This document shows, in pieces, positions 1 through 7,739 of a stretch of 64,000 bases of DNA; position 1 is the stretch's first letter, and each line of letters begins with the position of its first letter. The translations under genes were made by a program, and so were the position numbers. The DNA lies in assembly GCA_016709225.1 (NCBI GenBank), contig JADJEE010000001.1:2046001-2110000 (forward strand), read 5' to 3'. Source of the stretch: Deltaproteobacteria bacterium. GTDB lineage: Bacteria > Myxococcota_A > Polyangia > Nannocystales > Nannocystaceae. The notes beneath the pieces are model-generated. The model saw only the letters and a program-made list of their open reading frames with translations, did not search any database and had not been told where the DNA came from.

Positions 1-1730
1 GTGCCGGGGACCAGCGTGAAGATGTCTTGCACGACTGCGCGACCCTCGTGCGCATAGGCCTCGGCGATCTGCGTGACGCGCGAGATACCGTCCGCGAACA
101 GCTGTACGCCGATCACGAGATCGAAGGCCTGTGCCACCAGCGGCTCGAGCACGACCCCCGGAAGCTCGCCGCCCAGCAGCTGCCCCAGCCGCGCGAGCCC
201 GGCGGCCGGCGAGTGCCCGCGCATCCCCACCACCACGCCGATGGCGCGCCCGATCACCGCCAGCGCGCCGCGGGCCTCCGACCACTGCAGGTCGTCGATC
301 GCGAGCCGGTCGGGCGCCAGCGCCAGCGCGGCATCGATGGCGTCGTGCTGACCACTGCGCGCGACCGCGACCGTCCCGGGGCGAAAGCCAGAGAGCTCGG
401 TGCCGCGATGGGTCACCACCACCTGCAGCTCCTGCGGTGAGCCGGCGGCCAACGCCGCCGCCAGCACGTGTCGCGCGCTCGCGCCCGGGGCCGCCACCAC
501 CAGCATGCCGTAGCGCGCCACGGCGCAGGTCGACAGCAACGCCGCCATGCCCGGCGACATCACGCCCGCGTGCTGCAGGCCCTCGAGCGTGGCGGTGCCC
601 TGCAGCACGCTGCGGCGCAGCGAGATCACCAACGGCACACCGGCGCCCCACATCGCCTCGACGGCCCACGGGCCCCACTGCCCCCGCACGTGCGGCACCG
701 ACGGATCGTAGTGGAGCCCGAGGCAGCGCGATGCGAAGCAGCGCAGCGCGGCCGCGCACGTGAAGCCCGACGGCCCCTCGCTGACCTGCCCCGCCCGCTG
801 CACCCGCACCCGCTCGATGCCATGCACGAGGACTTCGTTGGGCTCGCCGTCGAGCACGGCCCGCAGCGGACCGGGCCCGACCATCTCGTCGAGCATGCGT
901 GCCCGCAACGCCGCCGCCTGGGCGCGCAGCGGCTCGCCCGCGCGCTGCAGCGCCTCGTCGAGCAGCGCGGCGGCGGTCTGTGCCACGCCGCCGACGGCCA
1001 AGAGCACCTCGTCGGCGATGCGCTGCCACACCGCCGTGAAGACCTGCTCGATGAGTTCCGGCGCGCTCGCGGGCGTGAACTCGAAGCCCACCGGCCCGGC
1101 GCTGCGGGCCGCGACGACGGCCTCGAAGCGTGGGAACGCAGCCGGTCGCGGCGGCTCCGAGCGCGGCACCTCGGCCCGCCGCGCACCACCGACCATGGCC
1201 GTCGGCGCGCGGCGGACCGCGAGCTCGGGGGCATCGAGATCGTCGCCACCGATGCCGTCGCGGGCACCGAGTCCGAAGTGCGGCTCGGGTAGCTCGTCGA
1301 GCTCGTCCATCATCGGCGGCGGCGGAGGCAGCCCGCCCGCGTCGGCGCCACCACCCCAACCACCGCCGGCGGGGGCACTTGCGCGACCGTTCGAGGCGGC
1401 CGGCCGCCCCGCGAGATCGACCTCGCGCGCGCGTCCCAGCAGCGCGAATCGGAGCACGAAGTCACCGATCTGCACCTCGTCGTCGTCGACCAGCACCCGC
1501 GGCCCCTGCACCGCCTCGCCGTTCACGAAGGTGCCGTTGGTGGAGTCGAGATCGAGGATCGTCAGGGTCGCGCCTGTCACCAGCACCCGCGCGTGGTTGC
1601 TCGAGACCCCAGCTTCCGGCAGGACCACGTCGTTGGACGGCAGGCGCCCGATCGAGAGCTCGGCCTTGCTGAACTCGGGGGCGCGCTCGGCCTCGCCATC
1701 GGGGCTCGTGATGGCCACGCGGATCTGCAT
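1..1730 (-). CDS. FHA domain protein with CpaF-like, P-loop-less secretion-ATPase fold (partial)
   Basis: The reading frame starts at an ATG whose complement is 1728-1730 and runs off the left edge, so at least 576 residues are present without a C-terminus. Residues about 20-95 form an FHA phosphothreonine-binding domain, with the GR..SNDVVL, SSNHARV and LDSTNGTFVN motifs. An Ala/Pro/Gly linker follows. From about residue 190 the order of elements follows CpaF/TadA-type secretion ATPases: a MVGPGPLRAVLDG block, a FASRCLG block, then the nucleotide-binding region. The position of the Walker A motif reads AAPGASARH, so GKT/S is absent, and the Walker B/aspartate-box region reads DRLAIDDLQW. I therefore infer a non-hydrolysing scaffold. 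It is divergent from the T6SS block (98 bp to the preferred start there), where FHA proteins often regulate assembly. The CpaF assignment is by eye. Confidence 0.8.
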   Translation of the reverse strand, partial: MQIRVAITSPDGEAERAPEFSKAELSIGRLPSNDVVLPEAGVSSNHARVLVTGATLTILDLDSTNGTFVNGEAVQGPRVLVDDDEVQIGDFVLRFALLGRAREVDLAGRPAASNGRASAPAGGGWGGGADAGGLPPPPPMMDELDELPEPHFGLGARDGIGGDDLDAPELAVRRAPTAMVGGARRAEVPRSEPPRPAAFPRFEAVVAARSAGPVGFEFTPASAPELIEQVFTAVWQRIADEVLLAVGGVAQTAAALLDEALQRAGEPLRAQAAALRARMLDEMVGPGPLRAVLDGEPNEVLVHGIERVRVQRAGQVSEGPSGFTCAAALRCFASRCLGLHYDPSVPHVRGQWGPWAVEAMWGAGVPLVISLRRSVLQGTATLEGLQHAGVMSPGMAALLSTCAVARYGMLVVAAPGASARHVLAAALAAGSPQELQVVVTHRGTELSGFRPGTVAVARSGQHDAIDAALALAPDRLAIDDLQWSEARGALAVIGRAIGVVVGMRGHSPAAGLARLGQLLGGELPGVVLEPLVAQAFDLVIGVQLFADGISRVTQIAEAYAHEGRAVVQDIFTLVPG

Positions 1731-1828
1731 CGGTGCCGGCAATCATGACCCAAAGGCGCCGCCACGGGTAGGTGGGCGCGGCACGAAGTCGCGTGAATAC
1801 GCACCCGGAGCGCGGCGTAAACGGCTTC

Positions 1829-2419
1829 GTGGCAGACGACAACAAGAAGCGGTCTTTGCACATCTACACGGCAACCCCGTCGAACGACAACGACCAGACG
1901 CGAGTCTGGCAACCGGACGGCGAGTACATGATCCTCAAGGATCACCAGGGCGGCTACTTCACCAACGCCTACCTGGGGTCCCAGGACATGGACGACAGCA
2001 ACGTCCAGGCCGGCATGGGTCGTGGCTTCGTCACGTTCCAGATCGAGGACGGCGGCGATGAGGCGGGCAAGGCCCTCATCGACGAGTGGCGTCAAGGTCG
2101 GATCGAGATCGTCGCGGTCTACCGCGAGTGGAAGCTCGAGAACGGCGCGGGCGTGTGGGAAAACAAGAAGACGGTCACGGTCTGGGGCTACATCTCCACC
2201 GCCCGTCTCGCGCGCGGCGCGTCCTCGATCACGGTCGAGGTGCACGTGTTCCGCAACACCAGCGTGAACGACTCGCTCGGCACGCGCGACTACTCGATCG
2301 ACTGCGTGACCGGTTCGTCCACCATCAAGGGTGGCAGCCTGGGCTCGCGGCAGCCCGAGCACCTGCCCCCTCCGGGCACCCCCGAGGCTGGCAACTGGGG
2401 CGAGCCGCTGTCCGCGTGA
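1829..2419 (+). CDS. Unrecognised T6SS-locus protein in the Hcp position
   Basis: A 196-residue protein if the GTG at 1829 is used (N-terminus VADDNKKRS). In-frame GTGs at 1772 and 1793 would lengthen it, and no convincing ribosome-binding site decides between them. It opens the co-directional T6SS block, 34 bp before tssE. I do not recognise the family. The middle is rich in beta-forming stretches (VTFQIED, IEIVAVYREWKL, TVTVWGYIS, SITVEVHVFR) and the tail is Pro/Gly-rich; there is no signal peptide or membrane segment. The locus has every baseplate, sheath and membrane gene except a tube protein, so a diverged Hcp (TssD) is a reasonable hypothesis. It lacks obvious Hcp landmarks, and an accessory or effector role is equally open. 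Confidence 0.65.
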   Translation: MADDNKKRSLHIYTATPSNDNDQTRVWQPDGEYMILKDHQGGYFTNAYLGSQDMDDSNVQAGMGRGFVTFQIEDGGDEAGKALIDEWRQGRIEIVAVYREWKLENGAGVWENKKTVTVWGYISTARLARGASSITVEVHVFRNTSVNDSLGTRDYSIDCVTGSSTIKGGSLGSRQPEHLPPPGTPEAGNWGEPLSA

Positions 2420-2453
2420 GTGACGCGGGCTGCGACGCGGCGATGATCGATCC

Positions 2454-2825
2454 ATGCGTGGTCTCCTGCATCGAATTGCATCGGAAGACCCGAACAAGGG
2501 CACCGGCGTGCTCGAGTCGATCATCGCCAACCTCCAGGCCATCCTGAACACCCACGAGGGGGACGGTCACACGTGCCCCGAGATGGGCGTCGACTTCCTC
2601 GACGTACTCGCGCGCTGGCCGTCGTCCGAATCCGACGTCCTGCGCGCGGTGGCGGCCACCATCGAGCGCTTCGAGCCGCGCCTTCGCAACGTCCGGGTTC
2701 GAACGTTGAACCCGACCGCGATCGTCTCTTGCGTCTCGATGGAGATCGTCGCCGAGCTGGCCGGGCACGAGAAGATCCGCTTCCTGACCGAGCTCTCGCG
2801 TGGCGGTGGCGTGCGCGTGCGCTGA
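2454..2825 (+). CDS. tssE: T6SS baseplate wedge protein TssE (gp25-like)
   Basis: A 123-residue protein of the phage T4 gp25/GPW family, the small wedge subunit of the T6SS baseplate that nucleates sheath assembly with TssF and TssG. The typical layout is visible: an N-terminal helix with ESIIANLQAIL, a CPEMGVDF segment where family members carry a short conserved loop, the PRLRNVRV strand and a final strand pair with VSMEIVAEL. Length is normal for the family. It lies between the Hcp-position protein and tssF (66 bp before tssF) in the same orientation. Start ATG at 2454; no strong Shine-Dalgarno sequence is seen. Confidence 0.88.
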   Translation: MRGLLHRIASEDPNKGTGVLESIIANLQAILNTHEGDGHTCPEMGVDFLDVLARWPSSESDVLRAVAATIERFEPRLRNVRVRTLNPTAIVSCVSMEIVAELAGHEKIRFLTELSRGGGVRVR

Positions 2826-2891
2826 TCCAGCTCGCCGCCGCTGCCATCCGTCACGCCCGCGCGACCGTGGGCACCACTCGAGGGGTCCACC

Positions 2892-4610
2892 ATGAAGTCG
2901 CGCTACTACGAAGCCGAGCTGGCCTACCTGCGCGAGCAGGGCCGCGAGTTCGCCCGGGCCTACCCCGCCACCGCGGGTCTGCTGGCCGAGCGTAGCGACG
3001 ATCCCGACGTGGAGCGGCTGCTCGAGGGCTTCGCGTTCCTCAGCTCGCGCGTGCGCGAGCGCATCGACGACAGCATCCCCGAGCTCGCGCATCAGCTCGC
3101 CGGCGTGCTGGTCCCGCAGCTGACGCGGTTCATCCCGCCGGTTGCGATCCTGCAGTTCAACCCCGACACCCGGGCGCTGCGTACCGCTGCGGTGGTGCCG
3201 CGGGGCTCGCAGGTGGCCGGCAACGGCGCGCGCGACGTGCGGTGCCTGTTCCAGACCACGGCCGCGCTCGAGCTGCTGCCGCTGTCGCTGCTCGAGGTCC
3301 GCAGCGAGCGACCGAGCAGCCGCACCGAGAAGCTGATCCTGCGCCTGGCCGCGCCCGACCACGCCGCCGCCGTGGTCGGAGCCCACCGCATCCGCCTGCA
3401 CTGCCACGGCGAGACGCCCACGGCGATGACGCTGCGGGCGTGGTTCCTGCGCCACTGCACCGAGATCGCGGTGGTCGAGAACGGCGTCGTGCGGGGCACC
3501 GTCCGGCCCGACATCGCCGCGGTCGGCTTCGACGCCGAGACCCGGCTGCTGCCCGAGCGCGCGCTCGAGCACGACGCCTTCACACACGCCGCCGAGCTGT
3601 TCGCGTGCCCACAGAAGTTCGCGTTCGTCGATCTGCCCCCGCTCGGCAGTCTGATGACGCCCAGCTGCGAGCTGCACCTCACCTTCGATCGCCCGCCGAA
3701 GCTGCCGCGGGCGCCCGGCAGCCAGGATCTGCGCCTGCACTGCGTGCCGGTGATCAACCTGTTCCCCTGCTCGGCGGACCCGGTACGTTTCCGACCGCTG
3801 CAGCCCGAGGCCATCGTGCGCCCGGCCGAGCACGGCCCGACCGACGCCGAGGTCTACGAGATCCGCAGCGTGATGGGCGTGAACGGTGCCCAACGCACGC
3901 CCTACCAGAGCTTCACCGCGTTCCGCAGCGGTCACGACGCCAACGCCCGCTACTACGTGAGCCGGCGAGTGCCGTCGGTGACCGACGCCGGCACCGACGT
4001 GTACCTCTCGCTGGCGTCACCGCGCGATGCCCACCCCATCGCGGAGTCCGAGATCCTCTCGGCCGAGCTGCTGTGCACCAACCGCCTGCTGGCGCCCGCG
4101 CTCAAGCTCGGCGACATCTCGCGGCCGGTCCGCGGGGCCCCGACGATGGCGCCGTTCACGAACATCACGGCGGTCTCGACCCCGTTGTACCCGAACGACA
4201 ACGTCGAGCTGTTGTGGCGGCTCGGGGCCCACCTCGGGCTTTCTCGTGCGGGGCTTCAAGATCCGGCGAACCTTCGGCGTCTACTGGAGGTGTACAACTT
4301 CGCGGAGCGGCAGAACCCTTCACTGGGCCGTGCCAACGGCCAGTGGATCGACGCCATCCGCGAGGTCCAGACCCGCAAGGCCGTGCGGCTCGTGCGCGGT
4401 GCGCCGGTGACCGGCACCAAGACCATCGTCGTGCTCGACGAGGCCAACTTCTCCGCCACCGGCGAGGCCGTGATCTTCGGCGACATCCTCAACGAGGTGT
4501 TCGCGCGACGCGTCCACATCAACTCGTTCAACCAGCTCACCGTCCAGCTCGCGCCCTCGCGCACGGAGTACTCATGGGTGCCGAGATACGGGGACAAGAC
4601 CATTCTCTGA
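2892..4610 (+). CDS. tssF: T6SS baseplate protein TssF (ImpG/VasA)
   Basis: A 572-residue TssF. It forms the baseplate wedge with TssE, TssG and TssK in the cytoplasm beneath the membrane complex. The N-terminus carries the family signature of a long helix followed by ELAYLREQGREFARAYP, then FAFLSSRVRERIDD and ELAHQLAGVLVPQLTRFIPP. Length is close to the usual 580-620 residues. It overlaps tssG by 37 bp, which implies translational coupling. I see no frameshift or missing segment. Confidence 0.95.
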   Translation: MKSRYYEAELAYLREQGREFARAYPATAGLLAERSDDPDVERLLEGFAFLSSRVRERIDDSIPELAHQLAGVLVPQLTRFIPPVAILQFNPDTRALRTAAVVPRGSQVAGNGARDVRCLFQTTAALELLPLSLLEVRSERPSSRTEKLILRLAAPDHAAAVVGAHRIRLHCHGETPTAMTLRAWFLRHCTEIAVVENGVVRGTVRPDIAAVGFDAETRLLPERALEHDAFTHAAELFACPQKFAFVDLPPLGSLMTPSCELHLTFDRPPKLPRAPGSQDLRLHCVPVINLFPCSADPVRFRPLQPEAIVRPAEHGPTDAEVYEIRSVMGVNGAQRTPYQSFTAFRSGHDANARYYVSRRVPSVTDAGTDVYLSLASPRDAHPIAESEILSAELLCTNRLLAPALKLGDISRPVRGAPTMAPFTNITAVSTPLYPNDNVELLWRLGAHLGLSRAGLQDPANLRRLLEVYNFAERQNPSLGRANGQWIDAIREVQTRKAVRLVRGAPVTGTKTIVVLDEANFSATGEAVIFGDILNEVFARRVHINSFNQLTVQLAPSRTEYSWVPRYGDKTIL

Positions 4611-5653
4611 CGGCACTCGGCGAGCTGCTCACCCAGCACCCGCCGCGGACCGATCTCTTCACGGCGGTCCGCCTGATCGAGCGCATGCTCGCCGACCGCC
4701 CGCGACTGGGTGAGGACGGCCCCTTCGACGAGGAGGCGATGTTCTTCCGCCACGACCCCTCGTTCGCGTTCCGCCCCGGTGAGCTGACCGCGATCCGCCA
4801 CGTCGAGCGCGAGCGCGCGCCCGAGCAGCGACTGCGCGGCAAGCACTCGCGCTTCGAGATCACCACCTGCCTGCTGGGGCTCTCGGGCGCCGACAGCCCG
4901 ATGCCGCTGTACCACGCGGCCGACCTCATCCACGACTCCGAGGCCAGCCAGGCGATGCGGCTGTTCCTCGATCTGTTCCACAACCGCATCACCGCGCTGA
5001 TGTACCGCGCGCGCAACAAGTACGACTGGGCGCAGGAGTTCCTGACCGGCGCGCAGGACATCATGTCGCGCCGTGCGCTCGCGTTCGCGGGCGTCGACGC
5101 CCAGGCCGAGCAGTCCGACGCGCTCGGGCGTGACGACCTCCTGCGGCTGTCGAGCCTGCTGGCGTTCGGCGGCGGCTCGGCGCGCAGCTTCGAGAACGCG
5201 CTCGGCGACATGCTGTCGGACCGCCTCGAGGGCGCGCCGCTGCGGCTCGAGCAATTCACCGGCGGCTGGGTCACGTTCGAGCCCAGCCAGCGCATCTCCC
5301 TCGGTCAGGCCAACTCCGAGCTCGGCGACTCGTTCGTGCTCGGGACCCGCGCGCTGCACCCGGCCCACCGCGCCAAGGTCGTGATCGGCCCCATTTCGCC
5401 CACGCTCGCGCGCGAGTTCTCGCCCGGCGGAGCGCAGTTCGACCGCGTGCGACAGCTGGCCGAGCGCCTGAGCGGCGAGCCCATCGGCTTCGAGCTCGAG
5501 CTGCTGGTCACCGAGGATGCCTATCCCCCGTTCGTGATCGGCACCGTCGGTCGCGGTCGCCTGGGCGACGGTGTGATGTTGACGGCACGGCGGCCGCAGG
5601 GCCGCGTGCAGTCGCGGAAGTTCGACCTCGAGCGGGCAGCCGCGGGAGCGTGA
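4574..5653 (+). CDS. tssG: T6SS baseplate protein TssG (ImpH/VasB)
   Basis: A 359-residue TssG, the fourth wedge component of the T6SS baseplate. The start is placed at the ATG at 4574, inside the end of tssF: the frame stays open far upstream, but the product there is Arg-rich and unlike any protein. Family features seen are PPRTDLFTAVRLIERM near the N-terminus, then EEAMFFRHDPSFAFRPGEL, LLGLSGADSPMPLYHA and a C-terminal half with LGTRALHPAHRAKVVIGP. Length fits the family (about 330-360). tssK follows 7 bp downstream. Confidence 0.93.
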   Translation: MGAEIRGQDHSLTALGELLTQHPPRTDLFTAVRLIERMLADRPRLGEDGPFDEEAMFFRHDPSFAFRPGELTAIRHVERERAPEQRLRGKHSRFEITTCLLGLSGADSPMPLYHAADLIHDSEASQAMRLFLDLFHNRITALMYRARNKYDWAQEFLTGAQDIMSRRALAFAGVDAQAEQSDALGRDDLLRLSSLLAFGGGSARSFENALGDMLSDRLEGAPLRLEQFTGGWVTFEPSQRISLGQANSELGDSFVLGTRALHPAHRAKVVIGPISPTLAREFSPGGAQFDRVRQLAERLSGEPIGFELELLVTEDAYPPFVIGTVGRGRLGDGVMLTARRPQGRVQSRKFDLERAAAGA

Positions 5654-5660
5654 GGCAGAC

Positions 5661-7034
5661 ATGAGACGCGTCGACAAGGTCATGTGGGGCGAGGGCATGC
5701 TGGTGTGCCCGCAGCATCTGCAGCAGCAGGACCTCTACTTCGAGCAGCTGGTCCAGACCCACGCGCAGTGGCCGAACCCGTACGCCTGGGGCCTCACGCG
5801 CCTCGAGATCGACGCGGGCGAGATCAAGACCGGCAACTTCCGCCTGCGCGGGGTCCAGGGGCTGCTGCCGAGCGGCGTGCCGCTCGACTTCGCCGACGGC
5901 GACCCGGGCCTGCCGGCGCTGCGGCGCATCGCCGATCACTTTCCCGCCACCGCAGCGGTCGCCGAGGTCCACCTCGGCATCAGCACCACCCGAGAGGGCA
6001 TCGAGAACTACGCCCGCACCGACGGCGGCGGCGGTGCTGCCCTGCCCCGCTACGACACCTGGTCGCGCGACGTGGTCGACCTCGTGCGTGCCAGCAGCGA
6101 GGCCCAGGTGGTGTTCGCGCGACCGCGGCCGGTGCTGCTGTTCGGCAACGAGTCGCGCGCGGACTTCGAGACCATCAAGATCGCCGAGCTGCGCCGCGAC
6201 AACGGCGGCGGCTTCGAGCTGTCGTCGGACTACGTGCCGCCGGTGCTGCGGCTGTCGGGCGCGAGCGTGCTGCGGCGGTGGTCGTCGGAGCTGCTGGGTC
6301 TCATGCTGACCAAGCGCCGCGCGCTGGTCGAGTCGCTGCGCCAGGTCGACGCCTCGCGGGTGGAGTTCACCGCCCAGGACGTGACCCGCTACCTGCAGCT
6401 GGGCGCGATCAACTCGCACCTGCCGATGGTGCGGCAGCTGAGCGAGAGCCCCGAGTCGACGCCGTTCTCACTCTACGCCAGCCTCTCGCAGCTGGCCGGC
6501 CAGCTCACGAGCTTCTCGGTCGACATCCTGCCCGAGGAGCTGCCGACGTACACGCACGCCGACCTCCGCGCGACCTTCGGCGAGCTGTTCACCAAGCTGC
6601 GCGCCCTGCTCGAGCTCGCGATGAAGGAGAACTTCATCGAGGTGCCGCTCGAGGCCCGCCGCGACGGCATGTGGATCGGCGTGCTCAAGGACGCCCGCCT
6701 GCTCGAGTGCCCGACCTTCGTGCTCGCGGTCGAGGCCGACGCGACCCAGCAGGACGTCGCCAACCGCCTCCCGGGCCTGTCGAAGATCGCCTCGTGGAAG
6801 CAGATCAGCCGCATCGTGCGCTCCGCGATCCCCGGCGCGCCGCTGGTCGCGACCCACCGCCCGCCGCCGCAGATCCCAATCCGACCGCGCTCGGTCTACT
6901 TCGAGATCGACACCCGCCACGAGTACTGGGAGCAGATCACCGACGAGAAGACCATCGCGATCTACCTGCCGCCCCCGTTCGACCCCAGCCACGCGAAGAT
7001 CAAGCTGATGGCGGTCCCGCCGGCGACGAGGTGA
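5661..7034 (+). CDS. tssK: T6SS baseplate-to-membrane linker TssK (ImpJ/VasE)
   Basis: A 457-residue TssK, the trimeric adaptor that joins the baseplate to TssL and TssM. The diagnostic N-terminus VMWGEGMLVCPQHLQQQD is at residues 7-24, corresponding to the W.eGm...QHfQqqd signature of the family. ELPTYTHADLRATFGELF and a C-terminal GAPLVATHRPPPQIP segment are also typical. Length is standard. It sits between tssG and tssL with very short spacers (7 and 6 bp), consistent with one transcript and stoichiometric production. Confidence 0.95.
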   Translation: MRRVDKVMWGEGMLVCPQHLQQQDLYFEQLVQTHAQWPNPYAWGLTRLEIDAGEIKTGNFRLRGVQGLLPSGVPLDFADGDPGLPALRRIADHFPATAAVAEVHLGISTTREGIENYARTDGGGGAALPRYDTWSRDVVDLVRASSEAQVVFARPRPVLLFGNESRADFETIKIAELRRDNGGGFELSSDYVPPVLRLSGASVLRRWSSELLGLMLTKRRALVESLRQVDASRVEFTAQDVTRYLQLGAINSHLPMVRQLSESPESTPFSLYASLSQLAGQLTSFSVDILPEELPTYTHADLRATFGELFTKLRALLELAMKENFIEVPLEARRDGMWIGVLKDARLLECPTFVLAVEADATQQDVANRLPGLSKIASWKQISRIVRSAIPGAPLVATHRPPPQIPIRPRSVYFEIDTRHEYWEQITDEKTIAIYLPPPFDPSHAKIKLMAVPPATR

Positions 7035-7040
7035 GCGAGC

Positions 7041-7739
7041 ATGAACCGCGTCAACGAAGTCACCAAGGACGCCTTCAACGCGCTGATCCAGCTGCGGAAC
7101 CTGCCCAAGGACGCGAGCGTCCGGCCGGAGCACCTCTACCAGCGTCTGCGCGGCTACGTCGACGAGGTCATCGCGCGCGGCAAGCAGACCGGCATGACCG
7201 AGACCGACATCAGCGACGTGGTCTACGCGCTGGTCGCCCTCGGCGACGAGATCGCCCAGCGCAAGCCCGGCGCCGTGCGAGCGCACTGGCACCAGCGCCC
7301 GCTGCAGCTGCACTACTTCGCCGAGAACGTCGCGGGCGACGGCTTCTTCGAGCGACTCGAGCGCATCGTCCGGGATCCGCGGCGCATCGAGGCGCTGGTG
7401 GTGTATCACCTGTGCCTGGAGCTGGGCTTCCTCGGACGCTTCGCCGTGCGCGGCGGCGAGTCGGAGCTCGAGGTCGTGAAGCGACGGGTGCGCGAGGGCC
7501 TGGGCCCGCTGCTGCGGCCGGAGGCGGTCTCGCGGCGGCACCTCCCCAAGAAGGAACGCCTGCACTCGCGCTCGATGGACTTCATCGCGCTGTGGCTGGG
7601 CCTGTTCGCGTTGTTGTTCGCGCTGTGCTTCATCGTCGCGCTGCGCATCGCGCTGGACCGCATGCGTGACGACCTGACCGACCGCAGCACCGAGGTGCTC
7701 GAGAGCTTTGCCAAGTCCGACCAAGCGGAGCGAGGCTGA
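7041..7739 (+). CDS. tssL: T6SS membrane protein TssL (DotU/IcmH family)
   Basis: A 232-residue TssL. The cytoplasmic helical hook domain takes up residues 1-170, with ALVALGDEIAQRK and LQLHYFAENVAGDGFFERL, the position where family members read L.ayfge..gg..ff..l. A single membrane segment lies at about 177-199 (WLGLFALLFALCFIVAL), followed by a short tail with no peptidoglycan-binding OmpA extension. It is the C-tail-anchored partner of TssM. The stop overlaps the tssM start by one base (7739), so the two are tightly coupled. No TssJ lipoprotein gene is seen nearby. Confidence 0.94.
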   Translation: MNRVNEVTKDAFNALIQLRNLPKDASVRPEHLYQRLRGYVDEVIARGKQTGMTETDISDVVYALVALGDEIAQRKPGAVRAHWHQRPLQLHYFAENVAGDGFFERLERIVRDPRRIEALVVYHLCLELGFLGRFAVRGGESELEVVKRRVREGLGPLLRPEAVSRRHLPKKERLHSRSMDFIALWLGLFALLFALCFIVALRIALDRMRDDLTDRSTEVLESFAKSDQAERG

